A stretch of 64,000 nt of DNA from JAGQPD01 sp020426865 (GTDB lineage Bacteria; Planctomycetota; Planctomycetia; Pirellulales; Pirellulaceae). Below the pieces are notes generated by a model, which saw nothing but the letters and a program-made list of their open reading frames with translations, searched no databases and was not told where the DNA came from. The stretch lies in contig JAWKTN010000004.1 in NCBI GenBank assembly GCA_041399065.1, positions 434,001-498,000 of the forward strand, read 5' to 3'. The translations under genes and the position numbers were made by a program. Positions within the stretch are counted from its first letter, which is position 1. Each line of letters starts with the position of its first letter. This document shows, one piece after another, positions 10,001-17,283 of the stretch.

Positions 10001-11060
10001 GATCGATATCGACCGCGATGCCATTAAGCGGTACGGCCTGCACATCCGCAGCGTTCAGGACGTGATCGAAGTCGCCATCGGTGGACGTCGCATCACCACG
10101 ACCGTCGAAGGCCGCGAACGCTATCCGGTTCGTGTCCGCTACGCACGAGAACTGCGAGACGATGCCGAGTCGTTGGAACGCATCCTTGTTCCAACGCCAA
10201 TGGGACAGCAAATTCCACTCGCCCAGTTGGCTGACATCCGCTATGTCCGAGGTCCGCAGGTCATCAAGAGTGAAGACACTTTCCTACTTGGCTACGTCCT
10301 GTTCGACATGAAGGCTGGCAACGCCGAGGTTGACGTTGTCGAAGATGCTCAGGCATTCTTGCAGGAAAAGATCGACAGCGGCGAATTGGTGCTGCCCGCC
10401 GGCGTCAGCTATTCCTTCGCAGGAAACTACGAGAATCAACTACGCTCGCAAAAGACGCTGGCAGTCGTATTGCCGTTAGCTCTCGGCATCATCTTTCTGA
10501 TTCTGTACTTCCAATTCAAATCCGTCATCACAACATCGCTGGTATTCAGCGGAATCATGATCGCTTGGTCCGGCGGATTCATCATGCTGTGGCTGTACGG
10601 CACTGACTGGTTTCTGAATTTCAACCTGTTCGACACCAACATGCGTGAGCTGTTTCAGGTCCACACGATCAACCTCAGTGTTGCGGTTTGGGTCGGCTTT
10701 CTTGCCCTATTCGGAATCGCCACCGATGACGGCGTGGTAATCGCTTCCTACTTGGAAGACAGCTTCCGACGCGACCGGATCACCAGCGCCGAACATGCCC
10801 GAGAAGCCACGGTCACCGCTGGCTTGCGTCGCGTTCGCCCCTGCCTGATGACCACCGCGACAACCATCCTTGCACTCATCCCGGTGCTTACTTCCACGGG
10901 CCGAGGCAGCGACATCATGGTCCCAATGGCCATCCCAAGTTTCGGCGGCATGGTCATCGCAGTCATCACAATGCTGGTTGTTCCCGTGCTCTACTGTTCC
11001 GTGATGGAATGGAAGCTCAAGCTGGGCATCGACGACCCAAGGTTTGCGGCAAACGCGTAG
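7071..11060 (+). CDS. cusA: CusA-like heavy-metal RND efflux permease, enlarged
   Basis: This inner-membrane proton-driven trimeric pump expels metal ions through the adaptor encoded just upstream. RND hallmarks are visible: the N-terminal helix, VDAIPDIGENQQIV, the transmembrane motif GIAIAIGTMVDMGIILCEN that resembles the monovalent Cu/Ag group rather than the DFG type of CzcA, and a C-terminal GIATDDGVVIASYL segment. At 1329 aa it is about 280 residues longer than E. coli CusA. The extra length is a segment of about four hydrophobic helices between the sixth and seventh canonical helices (nt about 8820-9240) plus hydrophilic insertions near nt 8160-8280 and 9590-9720. ATG 7071 is used; the TTG just before it is also in frame. 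The TolC partner is not adjacent; three TolC-type genes lie elsewhere in the window. Confidence 0.92.
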   Translation: MTDPANDIAPDIEAGRRTILGSIIWFCLNNKLVVFLLVLAIMGWGIMVAPFDWQVGSLPRDPVPVDAIPDIGENQQIVFTEWMGRSPQDVEDQIGYPMTVALLGIPEVKTIRSYSMFGFSTIYVIFNENAEFYWSRSRVLEKLNSLPAGTLPEGVQPTLGPDATALGQILWYTLEGQDPDGNPTGGWDLHELRTIQDWYVRYALASAEGVSEVASIGGFVQEYQIDVDPDAMRAAKVSLTDVFQSVRMSNVDVGARTIELNKAEYVIRGLGFIEQIEDIEKTVVKVADDVPITIKDVGTVTLGPALRRGALDKAGAEAVGGVTVVRYGFNPLEAIKNVKAKIEEVSPGLPSKVLVDYTRTTAEQVDAYAKSHDLPKITGSAPNHDPWVQHLRGTPRDQWPSWITTSQVRVVPFYDRTGVIYETLGTLNTALSEEILVTIIVILVMVLHLRSSILISALLPLAVLMVFIAMKTFGVDANIVALSGIAIAIGTMVDMGIILCENILKHLDEADPNEDRGHVIFRASNEVASAVLTAVSTTVVSFLPVFTMIAAEGKLFRPLAFTKTFALAASVIVALTIIPPAAHILMGGRMQAGSLRKYSMIALVAAGVLAMFFVSWWVGAIVIGLGLYKLLEPRIPSQYNHYAPFFASAIAVLIVGVILTEHWLPLGPQKGLTRNLLFVGLLIGGLLGFFTIFQRYLYEPILRWCLAHKLLFLSVPTVILLFGGSAWLGFDKVFSFIPRLASNIGIEQSSIRESRPWTAASETLPGIGKEFMPPLDEGSFLYMPTTMPHASIGEAMDVLQLQNKFLISIPEVDSVVGKIGRADSPLDPAPISMIETFITYKSEYRTDQNGNRLKFRYDEEAGDYARDEQGELIEDPHGQPFRQWRDEINSPDDIWQKITEAADIPGTTSAPKLQPIAARIVMLQSGMRAPMGMKIKGPDLETIERVALQIEGFLKQVPTVQASAVIADRIVGKPYLEIDIDRDAIKRYGLHIRSVQDVIEVAIGGRRITTTVEGRERYPVRVRYARELRDDAESLERILVPTPMGQQIPLAQLADIRYVRGPQVIKSEDTFLLGYVLFDMKAGNAEVDVVEDAQAFLQEKIDSGELVLPAGVSYSFAGNYENQLRSQKTLAVVLPLALGIIFLILYFQFKSVITTSLVFSGIMIAWSGGFIMLWLYGTDWFLNFNLFDTNMRELFQVHTINLSVAVWVGFLALFGIATDDGVVIASYLEDSFRRDRITSAEHAREATVTAGLRRVRPCLMTTATTILALIPVLTSTGRGSDIMVPMAIPSFGGMVIAVITMLVVPVLYCSVMEWKLKLGIDDPRFAANA

Positions 11061-11133
11061 GTGAATGAACTGGTCGTGAAAATGTTGTGAAGAAAAAACA
11101 TTGCCGAGCATCTAAAGAGCCAGAGAACGCGGG

Positions 11134-11155
11134 CATGCACAAAATTCAGTGCATG
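11134..11155. repeat. Inverted repeat upstream of the Cys-rich peptide gene
   Basis: A perfect 7-bp inverted repeat, CATGCAC and GTGCATG, flanks the 8-base spacer AAAATTCA. It sits 73 bp after the permease stop and 45 bp before the start of the small gene at 11200. It could be a regulator-binding site or an RNA hairpin; no T-run follows, so an intrinsic terminator is unlikely. Confidence 0.4.
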
Positions 11156-11199
11156 GCCTATGACGTTTTAGGCGGACCTTTTCCTAGAGGGAATGAACG

Positions 11200-11397
11200 A
11201 TGTTAAAGGCTGTAATGACCGGTGTGTTGACGATGGGGTTGATTGGCTCGACCATTGGAGTGTCGTCAGTGGATCAAAACCGAGTGGTAGATGAGCGAGT
11301 GTCGGCAACAGAGCAAGCAATGGTTGGCGTCGCAAAACCGACCTGCTGTGCTAAGCGAGCTTACTGTTGCAAGATCAAGCGACCCTGCTGCCGATAA
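11200..11397 (+). CDS. Small secreted Cys-rich cationic peptide
   Basis: The product has 65 aa. The N-terminal 20 or so residues (MLKAVMTGVLTMGLIGSTIG) look like an export signal. The last 20 hold CC-A-K-R-A-Y-CC-K-I-K-R-P-CC: three Cys pairs spaced between Lys/Arg, a metallothionein-like arrangement able to bind soft metals such as Cu(I). An AGAGGG Shine-Dalgarno precedes ATG 11200. It follows the CusA-like gene by 139 bp on the same strand and is preceded by an inverted repeat, so it may be the last gene of the efflux operon or have its own promoter. No named family is recognised; its reality is supported by the signal-plus-Cys composition and the ribosome site. The metal-scavenging role is inferred. 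Confidence 0.65.
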   Translation: MLKAVMTGVLTMGLIGSTIGVSSVDQNRVVDERVSATEQAMVGVAKPTCCAKRAYCCKIKRPCCR

Positions 11398-11407
11398 GCG
11401 TATTGCT

Positions 11408-11848
11408 TCACACCAGGTGCGAAACAGAGATATCGCCCCACTTTTCCTGCAAGTACTCCAGTACCAGCCGACGATGGCACAGCTTTGGCAGGTGTTCGCT
11501 GCACAGCAGACAGCTTGACTGAAAATCCTCTTGGCGAAGCTGAGTTTCAATGCTCCGCTTCGCCATGAGTTCCATGAACTCGGCTTCGTAAACTTCCCAG
11601 TCACCACCATGCTTCTTGTAAGCGTCCAGAATATCTTTCGTCGGAGCAAGTTCTGGTACGTGCTCATATTCAATGTCAGCAATCGTTTTCAGGAAGAAAC
11701 GCAAGTCATCCCGTTTTGCGAAACCCGATAATTGCGAACTATTGTTGAGCCGCACATCCAGCAGCCGTTTGACGCCCGATTCTCGCAGCTTTGTGAAGAA
11801 CGTCTCAGCAGACTTCTTGGTGAATCCAATCGTAAAAGTCTCAATCAT
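11408..11848 (-). CDS. DUF488 family protein (short copy)
   Basis: The protein has 146 aa. It starts with the family hallmark, a first strand IGFT followed by a helix and LLDVRLN, and ends with the conserved pair SCLLCSEHLPKLCHRR, the C-x-E...CHR motif of DUF488. The family's biochemical activity is not established to my knowledge; the conserved Cys, Glu and His suggest a catalytic or metal site. The start codon overlaps the end of the longer DUF488 gene at 11841-12467 by 8 bp, so the two are co-translated. The two copies are clearly divergent paralogues, not a recent duplication. It is the last gene of a three-gene minus-strand unit and converges on the Cys-rich peptide gene with only 10 bp between. 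Confidence 0.85.
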   Translation of the reverse strand: MIETFTIGFTKKSAETFFTKLRESGVKRLLDVRLNNSSQLSGFAKRDDLRFFLKTIADIEYEHVPELAPTKDILDAYKKHGGDWEVYEAEFMELMAKRSIETQLRQEDFQSSCLLCSEHLPKLCHRRLVLEYLQEKWGDISVSHLV

Positions 11849-12467
11849 GCGCCGTTACCTGTCCTTCAGCGGGCGATTCATCTTTGGGCACCGCGTATGC
11901 AATCTCGTCAGACTGTCGGCGATAGGCTTCTTCCAGAACTTCTCCCGGCTCCTGAAACAACTCCGGATGCGACATGTTCCAGCGTGAAAGCAGTTGCTGT
12001 TCAAGCTCTTCCTGAGAAAGCACTTTGTTCTCAGTGACAATGTGCCGGATTTGGTATTCGTCCCGGAGTGCCCTTGCGACCAAAATCGTGCGATGGCAGG
12101 TCAGTGGGTCTTTCTCAGCACACATCATCGCAATCCGGAATAAGCTGGTCCCCTTGCGAATCCGTTCAAGACCTTCCGCAAACGCCGCTGTCTTTTCAAT
12201 CAGTTCGTATTTCGCGACGCCTTCGACGTAGCATTCCTGCTCTTCCCGCCGAGCACCAAGCTCGTCGCCCAAGAAGACGTACTGAATGCCGTGTGTCTTC
12301 AGTGACTGCTGCAACGCATCACGATTGAAGTGCGGCATGTGTCGGCTGAACGGGCTTGATCGCACGTCCGCGACTGCGTTGATTTCGTTCTGCTTCAGCA
12401 GCGACAGGAACTCGTCCAACGTCCGTGTCGAGTGCCCGATCGTAAACAAGATGGGAAGTTCGCTCAT
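11841..12467 (-). CDS. DUF488 family protein (long copy)
   Basis: The protein has 208 aa. Family features are FTIGHSTRTLDEFLSLL, then AVADVRSSPFSRHMPHFN, LGDELGAR and the C-terminal MCAEKDPLTCHR motif. About 60 residues beyond the core form a charged C-terminal extension that includes QEELEQQLLSRW and ends in Asp. Many DUF488 proteins carry such a tail. It sits between the dual-OB-like gene (2 bp upstream) and the shorter DUF488 gene (8-bp overlap), a tightly coupled arrangement that argues for a shared function, perhaps two subunits of one complex acting on nucleic acid or a nucleotide. That link is inferred from the OB-like partner; the substrate is unknown. There is no visible connection to metals beyond position. 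Confidence 0.88.
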   Translation of the reverse strand: MSELPILFTIGHSTRTLDEFLSLLKQNEINAVADVRSSPFSRHMPHFNRDALQQSLKTHGIQYVFLGDELGARREEQECYVEGVAKYELIEKTAAFAEGLERIRKGTSLFRIAMMCAEKDPLTCHRTILVARALRDEYQIRHIVTENKVLSQEELEQQLLSRWNMSHPELFQEPGEVLEEAYRRQSDEIAYAVPKDESPAEGQVTAHD

Positions 12468-12469
12468 AT

Positions 12470-13198
12470 CTAATCCTCCTTGTCATCATAGCATCGAATG
12501 TAATCCAAGTAATCTGGAAAAGTGTAGATGCCGTTGACCTGTATCCAGTAGCCGTTCTTTCCGTTGGGGGCCTCGTAGGCACGGCTCAAGCCAATTCGCA
12601 AGTACAACTCGCTTTGGGACTGAACGTGATAGTTCATCTGTGCAATGGCCGATGTGTCTCCCCGAATCTTCGAGGCTTGGTCGACAAACCCGCGATCCGT
12701 TATCGGCAGAAACGAGAACTGATTTCCCTTTGCATCCCAAAAGTGGGCACGCACCTTACTTGCGTTGTAGCTGTCACCGACGATTGAAAAGCTGTGCGGC
12801 TGGAGCTTGATGGTGATGATTGAACGGGGCGGCCTTTCCGTAATCGGAATGCACTTTTCACCGTTCGGCAGGTTGTACTCGAACCCTTCCTGTATCGTCT
12901 CGAACAGCCCTGTCTGCAAGGCGTCCTTGAATTCCTCGCTGGAACAGCGGTCGATGTAATTCAGATTTTCCCATTTGGCGTCTTCAACGTGCGGTGCAGC
13001 GGCATTGGAGAGGGTGAACTCACCTTCCAGAATCGCGCCGGGATGAATGTCGAGCCTTTCGCAATCAGAAGCGAGCAAATACGGCGGGTAGGGCCGAATC
13101 AGCGTGCCATCGTCCGTCACTCCAGCCGTGCAGACATTCTTGCTGCCTTCCTTGAACCGCGTCAGGTCGGTGATGATGATTCGAGTTTTCTTGGCCAC
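12470..13198 (-). CDS. Dual-OB-like protein coupled to DUF488 genes
   Basis: The protein has 242 aa read from GTG 13198, which has AGGGAG six bases upstream. The longer in-frame extension upstream reads as a basic non-conserved leader and is dropped. The N-terminus (KKTRIIITDLTRFKEGSKNV, then GTLIRPYPPYL) and the later PRSIITIKL and WIQVNGIYTFPDYLDYI segments resemble the 'dual OB-containing' domain family found beside DUF488 genes. OB folds commonly bind nucleic acids or small ligands. No catalytic motif is evident. It is the first gene of the unit, followed 2 bp later by the long DUF488 gene. The family call is moderately confident and the function unknown. Confidence 0.6.
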   Translation of the reverse strand: MAKKTRIIITDLTRFKEGSKNVCTAGVTDDGTLIRPYPPYLLASDCERLDIHPGAILEGEFTLSNAAAPHVEDAKWENLNYIDRCSSEEFKDALQTGLFETIQEGFEYNLPNGEKCIPITERPPRSIITIKLQPHSFSIVGDSYNASKVRAHFWDAKGNQFSFLPITDRGFVDQASKIRGDTSAIAQMNYHVQSQSELYLRIGLSRAYEAPNGKNGYWIQVNGIYTFPDYLDYIRCYDDKED

Positions 13199-13346
13199 GA
13201 GATGCTCCCTATCGGCAAAAACACTTGTCTGGCTCGGGTCGCGGAATTCCCGACCAGCAATCGTTCTTTTCTGCTTTTTCTCAATATCGCATTTATTGGC
13301 AACGGCTGCCACCGACGCAGCTTTAGGCCGCTCACTGCCAGCGACT

Positions 13347-14732
13347 TTACAGATAGGGGCAGTAAATCTCTGCTGCTTTCCAGAATGCGTGCGGTAGCGG
13401 GATCAGAATCATGGCCAGAATCAGGAATGTGGCGTACCCGATCCAGCGTCGGCCTGTGCTGATTGGAGTGATGTCGTTGAGCGGTGGTGTTCCGCGACCG
13501 GCAATAAAGAAGACGATGATCGCCCACAGCATCAGACCCGGCCAAACGAAAATCGCCAGCAGAAACAAAGACCAAGTCGCGACGCTGCTGATCGTTTCCC
13601 CAATGCGGCGACCGAACATCGCACGGGCCATGTGACCGCCATCGAGTTGCCCGATCGGAAGCAGGTTGAGGGCAGTGACCAGCAAGCCAAGCCAACCGGC
13701 GAATGCCAGCGGACTGAGTTGTAACATGTATCCGTGCTGGAGTTGCTCGCCGAGGACCGCTTTCGACAGCAACGCGAACAACATCGACGAACCGACCGAA
13801 GTTCCGTGCATCATGGAATGGCCGACTTCTGCCCCCTCTGTTCCCGGCGGAAGCACCTGAGAAGTTTGCAGGCCAATAAGCAAGGCCGGTATTGCGATGA
13901 CTAAACCGGCAAGAGGACCGGCGACGGCAACATCAAAAAGCGACCTGCGATCTTCCGTCGGCGACTTCATCTGTATGAAGGCTCCGAAAGTTCCCAAGGC
14001 GAACGGAACCGGGATGAAGAATGGCGGCGTAACGTTGATCTCGTGCCGCTTAGCCATGAAGTAGTGGCCGAATTCATGCACACCCAGAATTAACAGGAGT
14101 CCTATCGAATACGGCAATCCGACGGTGAACGCGCCCGGCTCTTGCAGCAAATTGACCCCTTGGTGCATTGCGCCTGCCCAAGTCGTCGTCAGAAACGTGA
14201 GTCCGAAAAGAAGCCAGTGAATCCACGGGCGAGTCGGCTTCTCCAGCACTTCTTGCTCCACGACTTGCGGAAGCAAAATGATCGAATTGCCCAACTCGTC
14301 ATCATCCTGAATCAACGGCACGCTTCGGCCTTCAAACTCGCGCTGCAAATCGTAAAGAGCTTGTTCCGCCGGTTCCAATAGTGGCCCGCGAAAGACGCTT
14401 ACCCCTTGATTCTCCGTCGCCAGCCGCACGTCCATCACGCGGCGAATGATGCCGGGCTGCTCATCGGCAGACAACATGCGGAGCTGGTTTCGCGATCGCT
14501 TTCCCGCTGATGATTCTACGGTCGCGATGGCTACCATGCTGCTCATCATCCAGAAGCAGAGAAGTAGTATCAGCCAGAACCAAAAGATTCCGCCCATCAT
14601 CGTCCCGCCGGGCATGGTCAGCAGAAACAGCACGGGCATCAGCAGGCACAAAATAAAGAGCAGATTCAGCCAGCCTGATGTCGCCTGCGTTTCGTCATTC
14701 TCGTCCTGTCTGTCGATTCCTTGGTCCTTCAT
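13347..14732 (-). CDS. Site-2-protease-type (M50) intramembrane metalloprotease
   Basis: This polytopic membrane protein of 461 aa cleaves substrates within the membrane using zinc. The catalytic motif HEFGH lies at 219-223 and the third ligand motif NLLPIGQLDGGH at about 356-367, both within hydrophobic helices, with PFFIPVPF between them as in the EGY/SREBP-cleaving-like subgroup. An N-terminal pair of helices (20-70) and a soluble region (about 78-165) precede the core. ATG 14732 is chosen because AAAGGAAA lies eight bases upstream; an upstream in-frame ATG at 14768 would overlap the permease. It lies 32 bp behind the APC permease, which follows a CsoR-type box, so it may be copper-induced, for example to process a membrane-bound regulator. 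The substrate is unknown. Confidence 0.85.
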   Translation of the reverse strand: MKDQGIDRQDENDETQATSGWLNLLFILCLLMPVLFLLTMPGGTMMGGIFWFWLILLLCFWMMSSMVAIATVESSAGKRSRNQLRMLSADEQPGIIRRVMDVRLATENQGVSVFRGPLLEPAEQALYDLQREFEGRSVPLIQDDDELGNSIILLPQVVEQEVLEKPTRPWIHWLLFGLTFLTTTWAGAMHQGVNLLQEPGAFTVGLPYSIGLLLILGVHEFGHYFMAKRHEINVTPPFFIPVPFALGTFGAFIQMKSPTEDRRSLFDVAVAGPLAGLVIAIPALLIGLQTSQVLPPGTEGAEVGHSMMHGTSVGSSMLFALLSKAVLGEQLQHGYMLQLSPLAFAGWLGLLVTALNLLPIGQLDGGHMARAMFGRRIGETISSVATWSLFLLAIFVWPGLMLWAIIVFFIAGRGTPPLNDITPISTGRRWIGYATFLILAMILIPLPHAFWKAAEIYCPYL

Positions 14733-14764
14733 TCCGTTGTTTTCCTTTCGATAAGCCGTTGCCG

Positions 14765-16105
14765 TCACGCAGTCGCATCTGCGTGTTCCGAGTGAGTTTC
14801 GTCATCGTCGTTCCAAGTCAGGAAAAGTCGTTCGCCTGCGAAGATAAGAGCCATTCCGCCCAACGCGACCCATACGACGAGCATGTCGCTGTTGGCTTTC
14901 ATCCATACGAACGCCCCCAGAATCACGAAATCCAATACCAGTGCGGTGATGGGCACCCAGCGATTCGCGTTGACCTTTTCTCGGACGTGCTTCAAAACGC
15001 CCCAATGCACGGCCATATCCATCACGATGTAGAAGATGGCTCCGAGCGAAGCGATTCGCGAGAGGTCAAACAGAATCGTGAGCGTGATTGCGAAGACCAC
15101 GGTGTAGACGAGTGTGTGTTTCTGGATATCGCCGGGCATTCCAAAATGCTTGTGCGGAACGAGCTTCATTTCGCTCAGCATCGCCAGCATTCTCGACACG
15201 GCAAACGTACTGGCAATCAGCCCGGAGATTGTCGCCACGATTGCAAGGCCGACGGTGAAGTAGGTTCCCCACTGCCCGAAAGCCGGTCGAGCGGCTTCGG
15301 CGAGAGCGTAATCTCGGCTTTCAATAATTTGCGAGACCGAGAGGCTCCCGGCGACGGCGAATCCAACCAACAAGTAAACGACCAAGCAAATCGCGAGCGA
15401 AATCATAATTGAGCGGCCAATGTTCTTCGTCGGGTCGATGATCTCCGAGCCGCTATTGGTAATCGTCGTGAAGCCCTTGTAGGCCAGTAGTGCCAACGCT
15501 GTCGCCGAAAGAAAACTGCCCGCCGAAGATCGCTGGGTGACTCCAACGCTGTCAAACGTCAGGCCCGACACCCACAATCCGGCCGCCGCGAACAGGACAA
15601 TGCCTGCAATCTTGATGACGGCCGTCACCGTAGAAAACGTGCCGATGAATTTGTTGCCCAGAATATTCACGATGAATGCGGCGACCAGCAGCCCAACACC
15701 CAGCATCGGGACAAGGAACTGATTGTCCTCCGCGTCAAACAGTTGCAGCGTGTACGTTCCGAACGTGCGAGCCACGAGACTCTCGTTGATGACCATCGAG
15801 AAGTACATCAGTAAGGCCATGCCAGCGGTGACGGTTCCTTTGCCATACGCCTTCATTAGAAACATCGCGATGCCGCCAGCCGACGGATATTGCTCGGCCA
15901 TCTTCACATAGCTGTACGCACTGAAACCGGCGACGATCGCAGCAGCTAAAAAGGCGAGCGGAAAGAGTCCTCCGGCTTGTTCCGCAACTTGGCCGGTCAG
16001 TGCAAAAATCCCCGCACCAATCATCACGCCTGTTCCCATCGCAACCGATCCGGTTAGCGAGAGACTGTTTTCTTCGTAATTTTCCGATGACTCTGAATCG
16101 CTCAT
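14765..16105 (-). CDS. APC-superfamily amino-acid permease
   Basis: The protein has 446 aa and about twelve hydrophobic helices. The first helix carries the APC signature GTGVMIGAGIFALTG, which forms the substrate backbone-binding break, followed by YPSAGGIAMFLMKAYG, also typical. The C-terminus ends in a charged tail containing HSEHADA. It would import or exchange an amino acid across the inner membrane. The substrate cannot be read from sequence; a thiol amino acid or another metal-complexing amino acid would fit the context but is speculation. Its start is 57 bp downstream of a CsoR-type operator (16162-16178), so it is likely the first gene of a copper-responsive unit with the M50 protease. 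Confidence 0.88.
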   Translation of the reverse strand: MSDSESSENYEENSLSLTGSVAMGTGVMIGAGIFALTGQVAEQAGGLFPLAFLAAAIVAGFSAYSYVKMAEQYPSAGGIAMFLMKAYGKGTVTAGMALLMYFSMVINESLVARTFGTYTLQLFDAEDNQFLVPMLGVGLLVAAFIVNILGNKFIGTFSTVTAVIKIAGIVLFAAAGLWVSGLTFDSVGVTQRSSAGSFLSATALALLAYKGFTTITNSGSEIIDPTKNIGRSIMISLAICLVVYLLVGFAVAGSLSVSQIIESRDYALAEAARPAFGQWGTYFTVGLAIVATISGLIASTFAVSRMLAMLSEMKLVPHKHFGMPGDIQKHTLVYTVVFAITLTILFDLSRIASLGAIFYIVMDMAVHWGVLKHVREKVNANRWVPITALVLDFVILGAFVWMKANSDMLVVWVALGGMALIFAGERLFLTWNDDDETHSEHADATA

Positions 16106-16161
16106 AAACCCCTAGTCCTCTGATTGTCTCATTTGTTCAATACAGCTTTCCGACTTTGCAA

Positions 16162-16178
16162 ATACCGCGCCAGGGTAT
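16162..16178 (-). promoter_or_regulatory. CsoR-type operator, site 1
   Basis: ATACCG-CGCCA-GGGTAT: a 6-5-6 inverted repeat with one mismatch, matching four other sites in this window. It lies 57 bp upstream of the APC permease start and 94 bp after the end of the DUF5676 gene. A role in Cu(I)-dependent derepression by the CsoR at 40236 is inferred. Confidence 0.6.
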
Positions 16179-16271
16179 CACGGCGATTCCGCCCGAACTG
16201 CAAAGGAAGCCATGAACTCCTGCTGTTATCTTGGCGAGCAGGTTGGTCGCTTGCCGCTCGCTCAACGCCCG

Positions 16272-16559
16272 TCACTGCTGTGAATTCGACGACTTGCCAC
16301 AGCAGTTGTAGCACCCGGCAATCAAGGCTCCGAACAGCCAGCCGAGGACAAAAATCTCGATGACGCCGAGCACCGTCTCCCACCAAGGCATGTCCCACCG
16401 CATGATCGTCGTCACATCAACCCCGTGCATCAAGCTGTTGAAAAAGCGGATTGCGACATCCTGCGGCACAGTCAGCATGACGAAAACACAACCGACGTAC
16501 GCGATCGCGCAGGACATCCCAACTGCGAAACCGAATCGGGGAATACTCAACTTATTCAT
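16272..16559 (-). CDS. DUF5676-like small membrane protein
   Basis: The protein has 95 aa. Two hydrophobic helices (about 10-33 and 58-85) flank a polar loop; the pattern FGFAVGMSCAIAYVGCVFVM and GWLFGALIAGCYNCCGK matches the DUF5676 membrane-protein family, often found beside metal-efflux genes. The C-terminus ends in CYNCC, a possible metal site facing the cytoplasm or membrane edge. AGAGGA precedes ATG 16559; the longer upstream frame is not used. The start overlaps the end of the preceding small membrane gene by 8 bp. Function is unknown; co-transcription with the cytochrome and DUF1622 genes is likely from spacing. Confidence 0.7.
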   Translation of the reverse strand: MNKLSIPRFGFAVGMSCAIAYVGCVFVMLTVPQDVAIRFFNSLMHGVDVTTIMRWDMPWWETVLGVIEIFVLGWLFGALIAGCYNCCGKSSNSQQ

Positions 16560-16755
16560 GGCGGTCCTCTTGATGGTTTGCATGGTTAGCAGAATGGTCG
16601 GCCATGCGTCCTCGCATCATCAGCAAGTGACACCCGAGCATCAGGACGATGAACACCGTCATCGTGATTCCCTCGCTGACACCGAATAATGGCAAAACGA
16701 AAATTAGCAGCATCGGCAGACCGCAACCGATGAGCATGTGCAAAAAGTGTTTCAT
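16552..16755 (-). CDS. Small membrane protein, DUF2933-like
   Basis: The protein has 67 aa: two hydrophobic segments (MKHFLHMLIGCGLPMLLIFVLP and ITMTVFIVLMLGCHLLMM) followed by a His-containing tail (MADHSANHANHQEDRHE). The arrangement of a Cys-His-x-x-Met helix end and a His-rich tail resembles DUF2933, a short membrane family common in metal-resistance islands. A good Shine-Dalgarno (AAGGAG) precedes ATG 16755. It overlaps the DUF5676-like gene by 8 bp, so the two are probably translated together. Possible metal handling is inferred from the His/Met residues only. Confidence 0.65.
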   Translation of the reverse strand: MKHFLHMLIGCGLPMLLIFVLPLFGVSEGITMTVFIVLMLGCHLLMMRGRMADHSANHANHQEDRHE

Positions 16756-16861
16756 AGGAATGACTCCTTCATTTCTCTGTTTAGATGTTCAACCTCCTCT
16801 CTTCTTCACCACGCGGCGTAAAAATTCCCCAACCATGTACGACCGCACAAAACGCCTCGCG

Positions 16862-17269
16862 TCATGGACCGGCCCCACTCAGACTTGCTTCCTGCGACTC
16901 AGACTTCGCTGTTGGGTTGTCTCGCGGAGCCTGAGCTTTGATTTCCATCATCAGGAAGTAATTCAGCCCAGTACGTATGATCGCGACTGCGGCCAGCTTT
17001 CCAATGTGATCCCAACTCGGTGAGACTGCTGTCCCCAGAATGTCTGCACCAAGTTGAAACTCCAGAGCCAGCGAAAGGTAGCGAGCAAGAATGAGCCGTG
17101 TCTGGGCGAAGTCTTGTTCCTCCCCACTCCTGACGGTGCGAATCCAGTGAACGATTGCTACGCACACGCCAATTGTGACCAGCGCAGCGCCGAACACTTC
17201 TATCGCGAGCTTCACCCAGCCGACAATCAGGATGACGTTGTGTTCGACGATGCTGGTGGTTTCAGGCAT
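16862..17269 (-). CDS. DUF1622 membrane protein
   Basis: The protein has 135 aa. Hydrophobic helices at about 10-42, 58-85 and 90-110, with the conserved pattern LARYLSLALEFQLGADILGTAVSPSW...LAAVAIIRTGLNYFLMMEI, identify the DUF1622 family. Its function is not established to my knowledge. GAGGAG precedes ATG 17269. It is 14 bp downstream of the heptahaem cytochrome gene and therefore probably in the same long operon. A role in membrane organisation of the cytochrome chain is possible but not demonstrable from sequence. Confidence 0.85.
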   Translation of the reverse strand: MPETTSIVEHNVILIVGWVKLAIEVFGAALVTIGVCVAIVHWIRTVRSGEEQDFAQTRLILARYLSLALEFQLGADILGTAVSPSWDHIGKLAAVAIIRTGLNYFLMMEIKAQAPRDNPTAKSESQEASLSGAGP

Positions 17270-17283
17270 GGTTCACGGTCTCC

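Noticed and set aside
14678..15412. 244-residue frame antisense to the permease
   Set aside because: Lies opposite a clear APC permease; codon pattern follows the other strand.
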